From positions 4,464,001-4,528,000 of the forward strand of contig NZ_CP036278.1 of NCBI RefSeq assembly GCF_007748035.1: 64,000 bases of DNA, read 5' to 3'. Every line of letters starts with the position of its first letter. Within the stretch, counting starts at the first letter, position 1. Shown here in pieces: positions 42,800 to 50,078 of this stretch. The stretch comes from Aeoliella mucimassa. GTDB lineage: Bacteria > Planctomycetota > Planctomycetia > Pirellulales > Lacipirellulaceae. The position numbers were made by a program, and so were the translations under genes. The notes beneath the pieces are model-generated. The model was not told the DNA's origin, searched no databases, and saw only the letters and a list, made by a program, of their open reading frames with translations.

Positions 42800-43576
42800 A
42801 TGCCGACAGCAATTCTAGTAGACGGTAGCTTCTTTCTTAAGCGATATCGCTATCTCCGGGGTTCGGCAACACCTGACCAAGTAGCGAAAGACATGGTCTG
42901 GATGTGCAACGAACACCTACGAGACAGGAGTCCGTCGACGGGTGGGAAGGGTAGTAGCAAAAAACGCTCCCTGTACCGCATTTTCTATTACGACTGTGCT
43001 CCACTCACCAAGAGGATCCAAAACCCTGTTTCGAAAAAGGGAATCGATCTCGGTAAGAGCGCAACAGCGATTTGGCGAACCTCATTTTTTGAGTTGCTAA
43101 AACGGAAGCGAAAAGTAGCAATCAGACTTGGCTACATTAATGGTGATTCGGCGGAGTGGAAATTGAGTGGTAAGAAACTCACCAAACTACTTCGCGGCTC
43201 GACGAAACTTAGCGAATTGAAGGACGAAGACGTTGTCTATGATGCGAAACAGAAGGGTGTTGACATCAGGATTGGCTTGGACATCGCTTCATTGGCCTAC
43301 AAGAAGCAGGTCGATCAGATAGTCCTAGTTTCTGGAGATAGCGATTTCGTACCAGCAGCAAAGCTTGCGAGACGCGAAGGAATTGACTTTATCCTGGACC
43401 CAATGTGGGCCACCATTCGGTCCGATTTGCACGAACATATCGACGGCCTGCGTTCTGCCTTTCCTCGCGACCGCCAGCACCAAGAGCCTCAAGGCCAAAA
43501 CGAGCAGTCCGCCCAAAACGCAGGCGGTGATGAATTCCCAGCAACAGATACCGCAGATCCTCAAACAGACAATTAG
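42800..43576 (+). CDS. NYN-domain (LabA-like/PIN superfamily) putative ribonuclease
   Basis: This 258-residue protein has the NYN fold (PF01936). The first acidic metal ligand lies in AILVDGSFFLKRY (residues 4-16). A second is in VDIRIGLDIASLAYKK, and the third in the hallmark VLVSGDSDFVPAAKLARREG (about residues 174-193). These are the conserved Asp positions of PIN-like nucleases acting on RNA. The last 40 residues are Gln/Asp-rich and likely disordered. Base composition is AT-richer than the neighbours, it stands alone on its strand between unrelated genes, and it has its own promoter, so transfer is plausible. The biological target is unknown. Confidence 0.75.
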   Translation: MPTAILVDGSFFLKRYRYLRGSATPDQVAKDMVWMCNEHLRDRSPSTGGKGSSKKRSLYRIFYYDCAPLTKRIQNPVSKKGIDLGKSATAIWRTSFFELLKRKRKVAIRLGYINGDSAEWKLSGKKLTKLLRGSTKLSELKDEDVVYDAKQKGVDIRIGLDIASLAYKKQVDQIVLVSGDSDFVPAAKLARREGIDFILDPMWATIRSDLHEHIDGLRSAFPRDRQHQEPQGQNEQSAQNAGGDEFPATDTADPQTDN

Positions 43577-43701
43577 CGGTCCAGCACCGTCGTCAGACTC
43601 TCGATATCGACTTCGACCTCGGAACCTAGCACTGAAGATTCGCTGAAGAAGGCACCGGAAACTGCGGTGCAAAACCAAGCGACAGCCCAGAAAGCGGAAA
43701 A

Positions 43702-43729
43702 CCTCGGGAATCTTGCGATTCCCGAGGTC
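43702..43729 (-). terminator. Intrinsic terminator of the tRNA-Glu gene
   Basis: ACCTCGGGAATC (43702-43713) and GATTCCCGAGGT (43718-43729) are perfect 12-bp arms around the loop TTGC. On the minus strand the hairpin is followed by TTTTCCGC, and it lies 15 bases after the tRNA 3' end. This is a textbook rho-independent terminator for the minus-strand tRNA. Confidence 0.8.
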
Positions 43730-43744
43730 TGCTTCCACTAAAAG

Positions 43745-43817
43745 TGACCCCTACGGGGTTCGAACCCGTGTTGCCGGCGTGAAAGGCCGGAGTCCTAGAC
43801 CACTAGACGAAGGGGCC
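43745..43817 (-). tRNA. tRNA-Glu (anticodon UUC)
   Basis: The minus strand reads GGCCCCTTCGTCTAGTGG and on to a 73-base cloverleaf. The acceptor GGCCCCU pairs with AGGGGUC (one G-U), a 5-bp anticodon stem carries loop CUUUCAC with anticodon UUC, and the T-loop is GGGUUCGAACCCC. The discriminator base is A. CCA is not encoded, so it must be added by the cca product. A promoter (43925-43953) and a terminator flank it. Confidence 0.95.
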
Positions 43818-43924
43818 GTCTATTCGCAATTGCCCCAAAAGAGAGGCTTTTGCACCCGGGGAGGTTCGCTAAGAAAGGCCGGTGCCCGCTTAGCTGTTGT
43901 TACCACGTTTCGGGTAAGCAACTT

Positions 43925-43953
43925 GGTATAGAAAGCTAACGGCCAATCGTCAA
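43925..43953 (-). promoter_or_regulatory. Sigma-70 promoter of tRNA-Glu
   Basis: On the minus strand TTGACG (-35) and TATACC (-10) are separated by exactly 17 bases. The predicted start near 43,918 gives a 5' leader of about 100 bases to be removed by RNase P. It lies between csrA and the tRNA. Confidence 0.65.
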
Positions 43954-44053
43954 CCCACCCCAGCAGGTTGAACTACAGGTATCGGCAATTAACCACAAAA
44001 GAATTGAGCAACCGCTGCAATAATTTGAGCGGTGTTTACCGAATGGCAGGAAA

Positions 44054-44278
44054 CTACTCAGCAGCGGCCGACGAATCGCCGGTCTGCTCAACATTTTGAG
44101 CCTGCTCAACATTTTGGCTGCGACGGATGGCCTCGTACACTTCGTTACGGTGTACCGGTACTTCCTTGGGAGCCTCAACCCCCAGGCGTACTTTGTCGCC
44201 ACGGATTTCGACCACCACAATGGTGATATCGTCGTTGATAACGATACTCTCGTTCTTCTTCCGCGAGAGCACTAACAT
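44054..44278 (-). CDS. csrA: Carbon storage regulator CsrA (RsmA)
   Basis: This 74-residue RNA-binding dimer represses or stabilises mRNAs by binding GGA-containing leaders. The core [18 protein letters not shown], then [30 protein letters not shown], contains the key RNA-contacting residues (Leu4 and the C-terminal Arg of the VHR segment). A non-conserved Gln/Glu/Ala tail of about 20 residues follows. The start codon has AAGGA seven bases upstream, itself a possible CsrA site, allowing autorepression. It is divergent from nuoI and unlinked to the flagellar operon, unlike the fliW-csrA pairing in many bacteria. Confidence 0.93.
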   Translation of the reverse strand: MLVLSRKKNESIVINDDITIVVVEIRGDKVRLGVEAPKEVPVHRNEVYEAIRRSQNVEQAQNVEQTGDSSAAAE

Positions 44279-44408
44279 GGTTCGATTCCTTCATTTTGGT
44301 GGCCGGGGTCGGCTCGTAGGCCACCTGTCCGACTCTCATGTCTTACACGCATGCCGTCCCAAACTGCGGAAGGACGAATCCCCCCTTGACGACATTTTTC
44401 CTACCTTC

Positions 44409-44436
44409 ACTCTACGAGCAGCTAGTCAATAGTCAA
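44409..44436 (-). promoter_or_regulatory. Candidate csrA promoter
   Basis: Minus-strand TTGACT (44431-44436) and TAGAGT (44409-44414) are separated by 16 bases. The leader to csrA would be about 124 bases long. Confidence 0.35.
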
Positions 44437-44590
44437 GCGAACGGCAAGAGATTGGCGTGTATTTTGCATGCCGGTAACGCCGATTCCCCGGATCCTGCGT
44501 CCACCAGGCCCAGAATCAGCGGAGACCCGCATTCACGACAGCCATTTTGCACGTTCCCGCCGGGGCTATTAGGCAAGGCCTTGCATGCCC

Positions 44591-44596
44591 TATAAT
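44591..44596 (+). promoter_or_regulatory. -10 element of the nuo operon promoter
   Basis: A perfect TATAAT lies 33 bases before the nuoI start codon. No good -35 hexamer is seen at 16-18 bases upstream (TTAGGC at best), so an activator may be needed. AGGA lies six bases before the nuoI ATG. Confidence 0.5.
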
Positions 44597-44628
44597 CGCC
44601 GACTTCACAAGGAAGTCGCAGGACTACC

Positions 44629-45189
44629 ATGGTCACAGCAATTAAAAAATCCTGGCCCTGGCTAGGGAATATCATCGAGACGGTCAGCACCGTTGCCCAC
44701 GGTTTGTGGGTGACGCTTCGCATGTGGGTGCGGACCCTACGCCCTGAGCGTAAAGCCTTTACCGAGCTTTTCGAGTATCCCGAGCTGCCGGTGCCTGTTT
44801 CGGCCCGCTATCGGGGATTCCACCGCTTCGACCTGACCACGTGCATTGCGTGCGATCAGTGCGCGAAAGCTTGCCCGGTGGACTGCATCTACATCGGCAA
44901 GGAGCGGGTCGAAGGAGCCAAAGGCTTTAAGGTCACCGGCTTTACCATCGATTACAGCAAGTGCATGTTCTGTGCACTCTGCGTGGAACCCTGCCCGGTG
45001 GATTGCATTTTCATGGGGGCAAACCACGACCTGAGCTGCTACTCGCGCGATGGTTGCCTGGTGGACTTCTCGCGGTTGCCGCTCGATGTCGCTTGGGGGC
45101 GAGCCACGCTCAATCCCACCGCGGTGCACGAATCCAAACAAGTCATCGCGCCCGTCCACGGCGGGCCGAATCAAACCTCCGCTTCATAA
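44629..45189 (+). CDS. nuoI: NADH-quinone oxidoreductase subunit I
   Basis: This 186-residue subunit carries the two tetranuclear clusters N6a and N6b that link the peripheral arm to the quinone site. Both CxxCxxCxxxCP motifs are intact (cysteines 72, 75, 78, 82 and 112, 115, 118, 122, each followed by VDC). An N-terminal amphipathic segment lies on the membrane. It is first in this nuo operon, whereas usually nuoI lies between nuoH and nuoJ. nuoA follows after 18 bases. Confidence 0.95.
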   Translation: MVTAIKKSWPWLGNIIETVSTVAHGLWVTLRMWVRTLRPERKAFTELFEYPELPVPVSARYRGFHRFDLTTCIACDQCAKACPVDCIYIGKERVEGAKGFKVTGFTIDYSKCMFCALCVEPCPVDCIFMGANHDLSCYSRDGCLVDFSRLPLDVAWGRATLNPTAVHESKQVIAPVHGGPNQTSAS

Positions 45190-45207
45190 ACGTCCCCCGA
45201 ACATCCC

Positions 45208-45852
45208 ATGGCAACTCCTACCGAAATCGTTGGCTTCCTTGCCCTGTTCGTGCTGGTGGGTGGTGTCTTCTTGTTCGCGAACTTGCTGATCGGCTACTTC
45301 TGCCGGCCCAGCAAACCGAATGAAGAAAAGCTGGAAATCTACGAGTGCGGCGAGCCGACCATTGGCTCGAGCTTCGTGCAGTTCGACCTCCGATTTTACG
45401 TGGTCGCGTTGCTGTTCATCATTTTTGATGTCGAAGTGGCCTTCTTCTTTCCCTGGGCCACGGTGTTTGGCAAAGCGAACGAACTAGCGGCCACCAGTGC
45501 TCCGATCGTGGCGGCCGACATGGACAACTACGATGCCCCAGCCACGCAACTGTCGCCCTTTGCGGAGCAGAAGCTTCGCGAACTTGGCATCCGGCATCCG
45601 ACGTCGCCGACGCTCACCGCCGAACAAGCCGAAGCGTTGCAGCTAACCACCGACCCTCGCGGTCAGACCAAAGCCGCGACCCAGCAGATGGCCACGCACA
45701 TCGTGCGGACGTCGCTCGTCGACATCGCGGTGTTCTTCGCGGTATTGATGGTCGGCTTTGCCTACGTCTGGAAACGGGGCGACCTCGACTGGGTGCGGGC
45801 GGTTCGCTCGGTGCCTACCACGAACAATTCCACCCAAATACGGGCTGCCTGA
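45208..45852 (+). CDS. nuoA: NADH-quinone oxidoreductase subunit A (with insertion)
   Basis: NuoA is a small three-helix subunit of the membrane arm. Helix 1 (about 8-30), the conserved loop YECGEP and [19 protein letters not shown] (57-75), and the last helix (about 168-188) are all present. Between helices 2 and 3, residues 90-167 form an extra hydrophilic segment; usual NuoA is 115-150 residues, here 214. The insertion is in frame and lacks similarity to known subunits. It ends 32 bases before nuoC, leaving no room for nuoB. Confidence 0.9.
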   Translation: MATPTEIVGFLALFVLVGGVFLFANLLIGYFCRPSKPNEEKLEIYECGEPTIGSSFVQFDLRFYVVALLFIIFDVEVAFFFPWATVFGKANELAATSAPIVAADMDNYDAPATQLSPFAEQKLRELGIRHPTSPTLTAEQAEALQLTTDPRGQTKAATQQMATHIVRTSLVDIAVFFAVLMVGFAYVWKRGDLDWVRAVRSVPTTNNSTQIRAA

Positions 45853-45884
45853 GCCCCGCCTTTCAACCACTTTTCGTCGATTCC

Positions 45885-46418
45885 ATGGCTGACTTCACTA
45901 CGATCCACAAGGTTCTCACCGAGCGTTTCCCGGGCGCCACGATGCAAGCGGTGTCCGAGGCGGTCGATCCATGGATCGAAGTAAGCGTCGACGACTGGCC
46001 GCGCGTCGCTCAGTTCCTAAAAGACGAACCAACGCTCGCGTTCAACTACCTGAACTGCATCACCGGGGTCGACTACTGCGAACCGGATGAGAAGAAAGCA
46101 AAGAAGGTGAAGTGGCAACCTCACATCGAGTTGCTGTACCACCTGACGAGCTTGCAGCACAAACACCTACTCGTCGTGAAGCTCATGCTACCGCGCTGGC
46201 AGAACGACGAGCCCGAGATGATTCCGCAAGTGCCAACCGTTTCGAACATCTGGCGGACTGCCGACTGGCACGAGCGGGAAGTCTACGACCTGGTGGGCAT
46301 CGAGTTCACTGGCCACCCCGATCTGCGGCGGATCCTCTGCCCTGAAGACTGGCAAGGCCATCCGCTTCGCAAAGACTACGAGATGCCGCTGGAGTACCAC
46401 GGCATTCGCGGTCGTTAG
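45885..46418 (+). CDS. nuoC: NADH-quinone oxidoreductase subunit C
   Basis: This 177-residue peripheral subunit (30-kDa family) binds NuoD near the quinone site. The C-terminal signature [22 protein letters not shown] followed by [14 protein letters not shown] is exact for the family. Length is normal for a stand-alone NuoC rather than a NuoCD fusion. It sits directly after nuoA and 72 bases before nuoD. Confidence 0.95.
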   Translation: MADFTTIHKVLTERFPGATMQAVSEAVDPWIEVSVDDWPRVAQFLKDEPTLAFNYLNCITGVDYCEPDEKKAKKVKWQPHIELLYHLTSLQHKHLLVVKLMLPRWQNDEPEMIPQVPTVSNIWRTADWHEREVYDLVGIEFTGHPDLRRILCPEDWQGHPLRKDYEMPLEYHGIRGR

Positions 46419-46490
46419 CCATCCACACGAGTCGCCCCCACCTTTCACCGGCAGTTCATCCCTTCGCGAGTTACTTCGAAAAGCAACGGC

Positions 46491-47693
46491 ATGTCCAACA
46501 CCACGGCAACCAACACCATCGAACTCGATGTTCGTACCGACGAGATGCTGGTCAACATGGGACCACAGCATCCCAGCACGCATGGTGTGTTGCGACTGGT
46601 GCTGCGAACCGACGGCGAAGTCGTCAGTGAAGTGATGCCGCACATCGGGTATTTGCACCGGTGTGCCGAAAAGATCGGCGAGAACCTCACCCCCCGGCAG
46701 TACATTCCGTATACCGACCGCATGGACTACCTGGCTGGGATGAACATGAATCTCGGCTGGGCCTTGGTGGTCGAGAAGCTGATGGGCATCGAAGTGCCCG
46801 AAAAGGGCCGCCATCTGCGGGTCTTGATCACCGAACTGAACCGCATTGCCAGCCACCTGGTCGGCATGGGCGCCTACGGGCTCGACCTGGGGAGCTTCAG
46901 CCCGTTCCTGTACGCCTTCCGAGAACGCGAAAAAATACTCGACTTATTCGAAGACGTCTGCGGCGCCCGACTCACCTATAGCTACATCACCGTCGGCGGT
47001 GCAACCGGCGACCTGCCCCCGGGCTGGATGGAGAAGTGCCTGTCGTTTCTCGACCAGTTTGTGCCGGTGATCGACGAGTACCACACGCTGCTCACCAGCA
47101 ACGCGGTGTTCATCAAACGGACCGCGGGCATCGGTATCATGTCGCCAGAACTGGCAATCAACTACGGGTGCAGCGGCCCCGTGCTGCGTGGCAGCGGAGT
47201 CGATTGGGACCTGCGCCGCGATGGCGAACCGATCTTCACCAAAATGTACGAAGGCTACGACTACGAGATCGTGGTCGAGCGCCGTGGCCAGTACCCTGCC
47301 GACCAAGAGTATCCCGCGGTGCCGCTCGAAGCGGTGCTCGGCGATTGTTGGCATCGGTTCTACGTTCGCATGCTCGAAGTAGTGCAGTCGATCCGCCTGG
47401 TGCGCCAAGCGATCGAAAAGTATCGCACCACCGAAGGCAGCATCGGCGAGCCGATCAAACTTACCCAGAAACTACCCGCTGGCGAGGCCTACCTCGAAAC
47501 CGAGTGTCCTCGCGGCCAAATGGGATTCGGCATTGTCTCGGATGGCAATGCGATTCCCTGGCGTGCTCGGGCTCGTAGTAGCTCGCTCGCCAACTTGTCG
47601 GTGGTCCCAGAACTATGTCGCGACTGCCTGATTGCCGACGTCCCGGCGATCGTGGGCTCGCTCGACTTGGTGATGGGAGAAATAGACCGCTAG
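46491..47693 (+). CDS. nuoD: NADH-quinone oxidoreductase subunit D
   Basis: NuoD, 400 residues, is the 49-kDa subunit forming the quinone pocket with NuoB. NMGPQHPSTHGVLRLVLRTDGE near the N-terminus and PHIGYLHRCAEKIGE contain the quinone-site histidines. RIASHLVGMGAYGLDLG and RGQMGFGIVSDG complete the family pattern. The usual C-terminal end LDxVMGEIDR is intact. After it lies a 131-base gap before nuoH, where canonical operons carry nuoE, F and G. Confidence 0.95.
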   Translation: MSNTTATNTIELDVRTDEMLVNMGPQHPSTHGVLRLVLRTDGEVVSEVMPHIGYLHRCAEKIGENLTPRQYIPYTDRMDYLAGMNMNLGWALVVEKLMGIEVPEKGRHLRVLITELNRIASHLVGMGAYGLDLGSFSPFLYAFREREKILDLFEDVCGARLTYSYITVGGATGDLPPGWMEKCLSFLDQFVPVIDEYHTLLTSNAVFIKRTAGIGIMSPELAINYGCSGPVLRGSGVDWDLRRDGEPIFTKMYEGYDYEIVVERRGQYPADQEYPAVPLEAVLGDCWHRFYVRMLEVVQSIRLVRQAIEKYRTTEGSIGEPIKLTQKLPAGEAYLETECPRGQMGFGIVSDGNAIPWRARARSSSLANLSVVPELCRDCLIADVPAIVGSLDLVMGEIDR

Positions 47694-47824
47694 GTCTTGT
47701 TTCGGTCCACCTCGAACACCACCAGCAATCCCTCGACACTCGATACAACGTGTGCGATATTCACTGACAACTTCGCTTTAATCAGCGACCTGATCGCTGA
47801 CAACTTACCGGCACGGAAAGCATC
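47694..47824. other. nuoD-nuoH gap with hairpin
   Basis: TCAGCGA (47782-47788) pairs with TCGCTGA (47794-47800), a 7-bp hairpin with a 5-base loop, flanked by two CTGACAACTT copies. It lies where nuoE-F-G usually are. It may be a processing or attenuation element; there is no T-run. Confidence 0.35.
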
Positions 47825-49096
47825 GTGGCTGAGCCGCTAAACAGACTATTCGACTGGATCCTGAGCTGGTTTGGAGGAGCTGTACCTCTAAACCATCCCA
47901 TCGGATACGTGCTGGCTGCGTTGGTGTACGTATCGCTGGTTCTGGGCCTGATTGCCAGCTCATCGCTGCTGTTCATCTGGCTCGAACGAAAAGTCGCGGG
48001 TCGCATCCAGGACCGCCTGGGCCCCACTCGCGTGGGTGGCAAGTTTGGCTGGCTGCAAACGTTGGCCGATGGCTTGAAGCTGCTGACCAAAGAAGACCTG
48101 GTGCCGGGCGACGCCGATCAGATGATGTTCCGCATTGCTCCTTATGTGAGCTTTTGTGCGTCGCTGGCAGGATTCATCGCCATCCCTTTTGCCGGGCGTG
48201 ATTTTCCGTTCGTCGCTCAACACCTGAACGTCGGCGTGTTTTTCGTGCTCGCAGTAATGGGGCTCGAAGTGTTCGGCGTGATCCTCGCCGGGTATGGTTC
48301 GGCGTCGAAGTGGTCGCTGTTCGGAGCCATGCGTGAGGCCGCCCAAGTGGTGAGCTACGAAGTACCGCTGGGACTCTGCGTGGTGATACCGGTGATGCTG
48401 GCCGGCTCGATGGACCTGGTCGTGATCGGCGACAAGCAACAAGGCTGGTTCACCAACTGGTACCTGCTGCACGATCCGTTCACCTTCCTGGTGTTCTGGG
48501 TTTACTTCACCTGTGCAACCGCCAGCGTGAATCGCGCCCCGTTCGACTTGGCCGAGGCCGAGAGCGAACTGGTGGCTGGTTTCCATACCGAATACTCCGG
48601 TCTCCGCTGGAGCTTCTTCTTCATGGCCGAGTACGGTTCGATGCTCGCAGTTAGCTTGCTGGCGTCGATTCTGTTCCTAGGCGGCTGGAACGGTCCGATC
48701 CCAATCGGCGACCTCCTCGGTCTCGGTGGCAACGACATCGCGGTGCTCGGCTATATCGGCAACTTGATCGGCCTGGTGAACGTGCTCGTGAAAGCCATCC
48801 TGCTGGTGATCGTGATGATGTGGGTGCGGTGGACCTTGCCTCGCTTGCGTATCGATCAGGTAATGACCACCTGCTTGAAGTACTGCACGCCGATTGCCGC
48901 AGCGATGTTCGTCGGCGCGGCTCTCTGGCACGTAGCCATGCCCGACCGCGTGTTCCTCGGCTTGCTGCAAGCCCCGGCCGCAAATCGCATGGTGACCGAA
49001 AAGCCGCTCGTCGAGCCCGAGCTCGCGACCCCGCCAGCCGAGGAAGCGTTGATCGCCAAGAACGAAACCAATCACTCGCAGGAGGGTCAACCATGA
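47825..49096 (+). CDS. nuoH: NADH-quinone oxidoreductase subunit H
   Basis: NuoH, 423 residues, links the quinone site to the pump modules. It begins at GTG (47825). The signature LERKVAGRIQDRLGPTRVGG (about 56-75), the glutamate-rich loop AEAESELVAGFHTEYSG and the final helix WVRWTLPRLRIDQVM are present. A tail of about 60 residues beyond the last helices (EKPLVEPELATPP) is extra. The stop overlaps nuoJ by four bases (ATGA). Confidence 0.93.
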   Translation: MAEPLNRLFDWILSWFGGAVPLNHPIGYVLAALVYVSLVLGLIASSSLLFIWLERKVAGRIQDRLGPTRVGGKFGWLQTLADGLKLLTKEDLVPGDADQMMFRIAPYVSFCASLAGFIAIPFAGRDFPFVAQHLNVGVFFVLAVMGLEVFGVILAGYGSASKWSLFGAMREAAQVVSYEVPLGLCVVIPVMLAGSMDLVVIGDKQQGWFTNWYLLHDPFTFLVFWVYFTCATASVNRAPFDLAEAESELVAGFHTEYSGLRWSFFFMAEYGSMLAVSLLASILFLGGWNGPIPIGDLLGLGGNDIAVLGYIGNLIGLVNVLVKAILLVIVMMWVRWTLPRLRIDQVMTTCLKYCTPIAAAMFVGAALWHVAMPDRVFLGLLQAPAANRMVTEKPLVEPELATPPAEEALIAKNETNHSQEGQP

Positions 49097-49704
49097 TCTG
49101 GTCGAGCTTCCTGTTCCTGCTTTGCAGCCTGCTGGCTGGTGGATTCGCGATCGCGGTGGTGTTGTCGAACAACATCGTCCGCATGGCGTTCTACCTGGTG
49201 CTGTCGCTCTCCGCGACCGCAGGGCTGTTCTTCCTCGCAGGTGCCGACTTTGTGGGTGCCATGCAGTTGATGATCTACGTCGGCGGCACCCTGGTGCTGC
49301 TGGTGTTTGGTGTGATGCTCACCGCCCAAACGCCGTTCCTGGCGATGCGGACCTCGAGCGGCGAACTGCTTACCGCGCTGGTCGTGGGGGGAGTGCTGCT
49401 GTTCGTGCTCGCGTTCACCGTGACGAACGTGCCCGCCTGGCAACCCACGAACACCCCGGCCGTCGAGCGGAATACGCCGGTCGTTACGGCCGCCCCGATC
49501 GGCATGGCGCTCGAAGGGTACCGTGTCGATCAACTCGACCAACCCGACGCCGAGCTTCGCCAAGGGATGTCGGGCTACTTGTTCCCCTTCCTGATCGTTT
49601 CGGTCCACTTGTTGGTCGTGCTGGTCGGAGCCGCCTACCTGGCGCGGGCTCGACAGGCAGCTAACGACGACGTTACCAATTTCCCGAGCGAGGTCCGCGG
49701 ATGA
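49093..49704 (+). CDS. nuoJ: NADH-quinone oxidoreductase subunit J
   Basis: This 203-residue five-helix membrane subunit has the NuoJ start (FLLCSLLAGGFAIAVVLSNN), the helix-3 region with a pi-bulge (FVGAMQLMIYVGGTLVLLVF) and a final helix ending in ARARQAAN. I place the start at the ATG at 49093, which overlaps the nuoH stop, rather than further upstream. nuoK overlaps its stop by four bases. Confidence 0.93.
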   Translation: MIWSSFLFLLCSLLAGGFAIAVVLSNNIVRMAFYLVLSLSATAGLFFLAGADFVGAMQLMIYVGGTLVLLVFGVMLTAQTPFLAMRTSSGELLTALVVGGVLLFVLAFTVTNVPAWQPTNTPAVERNTPVVTAAPIGMALEGYRVDQLDQPDAELRQGMSGYLFPFLIVSVHLLVVLVGAAYLARARQAANDDVTNFPSEVRG

Positions 49705-50054
49705 TGCTGCTCGCCAGCCTACTTACCGAACCGATTGGCGTGAGCCACTACATGGTGGTGGGAGCAGTGCTGTTTACCTGCGGTGTGATCTGCATGGCCA
49801 CCAAGCGCAACGCGCTCGGCGTGCTCATGGGCATCGAACTGGTGCTCAACGGGGCCAACGTCAACCTAGTGGCTCTCGGCAGCCCTTACCTGCGTGGTAG
49901 TGAGGGATCACTGGGACTCGACGGGCAGTTGATGGCCATGTTCGTGATCGTGCTCGCAGCGGCCGAAGCCGCCGTGGCACTGGCGATTGCCTTGAATTTT
50001 TATAACAGCCTTGGTTCGATCGATATCGACCGAGCCGACGACCTGAAAGGTTAA
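49701..50054 (+). CDS. nuoK: NADH-quinone oxidoreductase subunit K
   Basis: NuoK, 117 residues, has three helices with the two membrane glutamates of the proton path: one in GVLMGIELVLNGANVNLVAL and one in VLAAAEAAVALAIALNFY. The sequence is slightly longer than the typical 100 residues at the N-terminus. ATGA coupling to nuoJ is clear. Confidence 0.95.
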   Translation: MMLLASLLTEPIGVSHYMVVGAVLFTCGVICMATKRNALGVLMGIELVLNGANVNLVALGSPYLRGSEGSLGLDGQLMAMFVIVLAAAEAAVALAIALNFYNSLGSIDIDRADDLKG

Positions 50055-50078
50055 GGCGCTCCGCGTCCTGTTTTCGAT

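Larger units (their letters stand above)
44279..44628. other. Divergent regulatory region between csrA and the nuo operon
   Basis: This 350-base gap contains no gene. It holds the candidate csrA promoter (44409-44436, minus) and the nuo -10 element TATAAT (44591-44596, plus). Nothing else is recognised in it. Confidence 0.6.

Noticed and set aside
42640-42828. A 62-residue TTG-start frame overlapping the NYN gene start, as a possible leader peptide
   Set aside because: There is no ribosome site and no composition typical of a leader peptide, and its end overlaps the NYN start in another frame; it is more likely noncoding leader.
45840-45890. A nuoB gene hidden between nuoA and nuoC
   Set aside because: Only 32 bases separate the two genes and no frame there can encode it.
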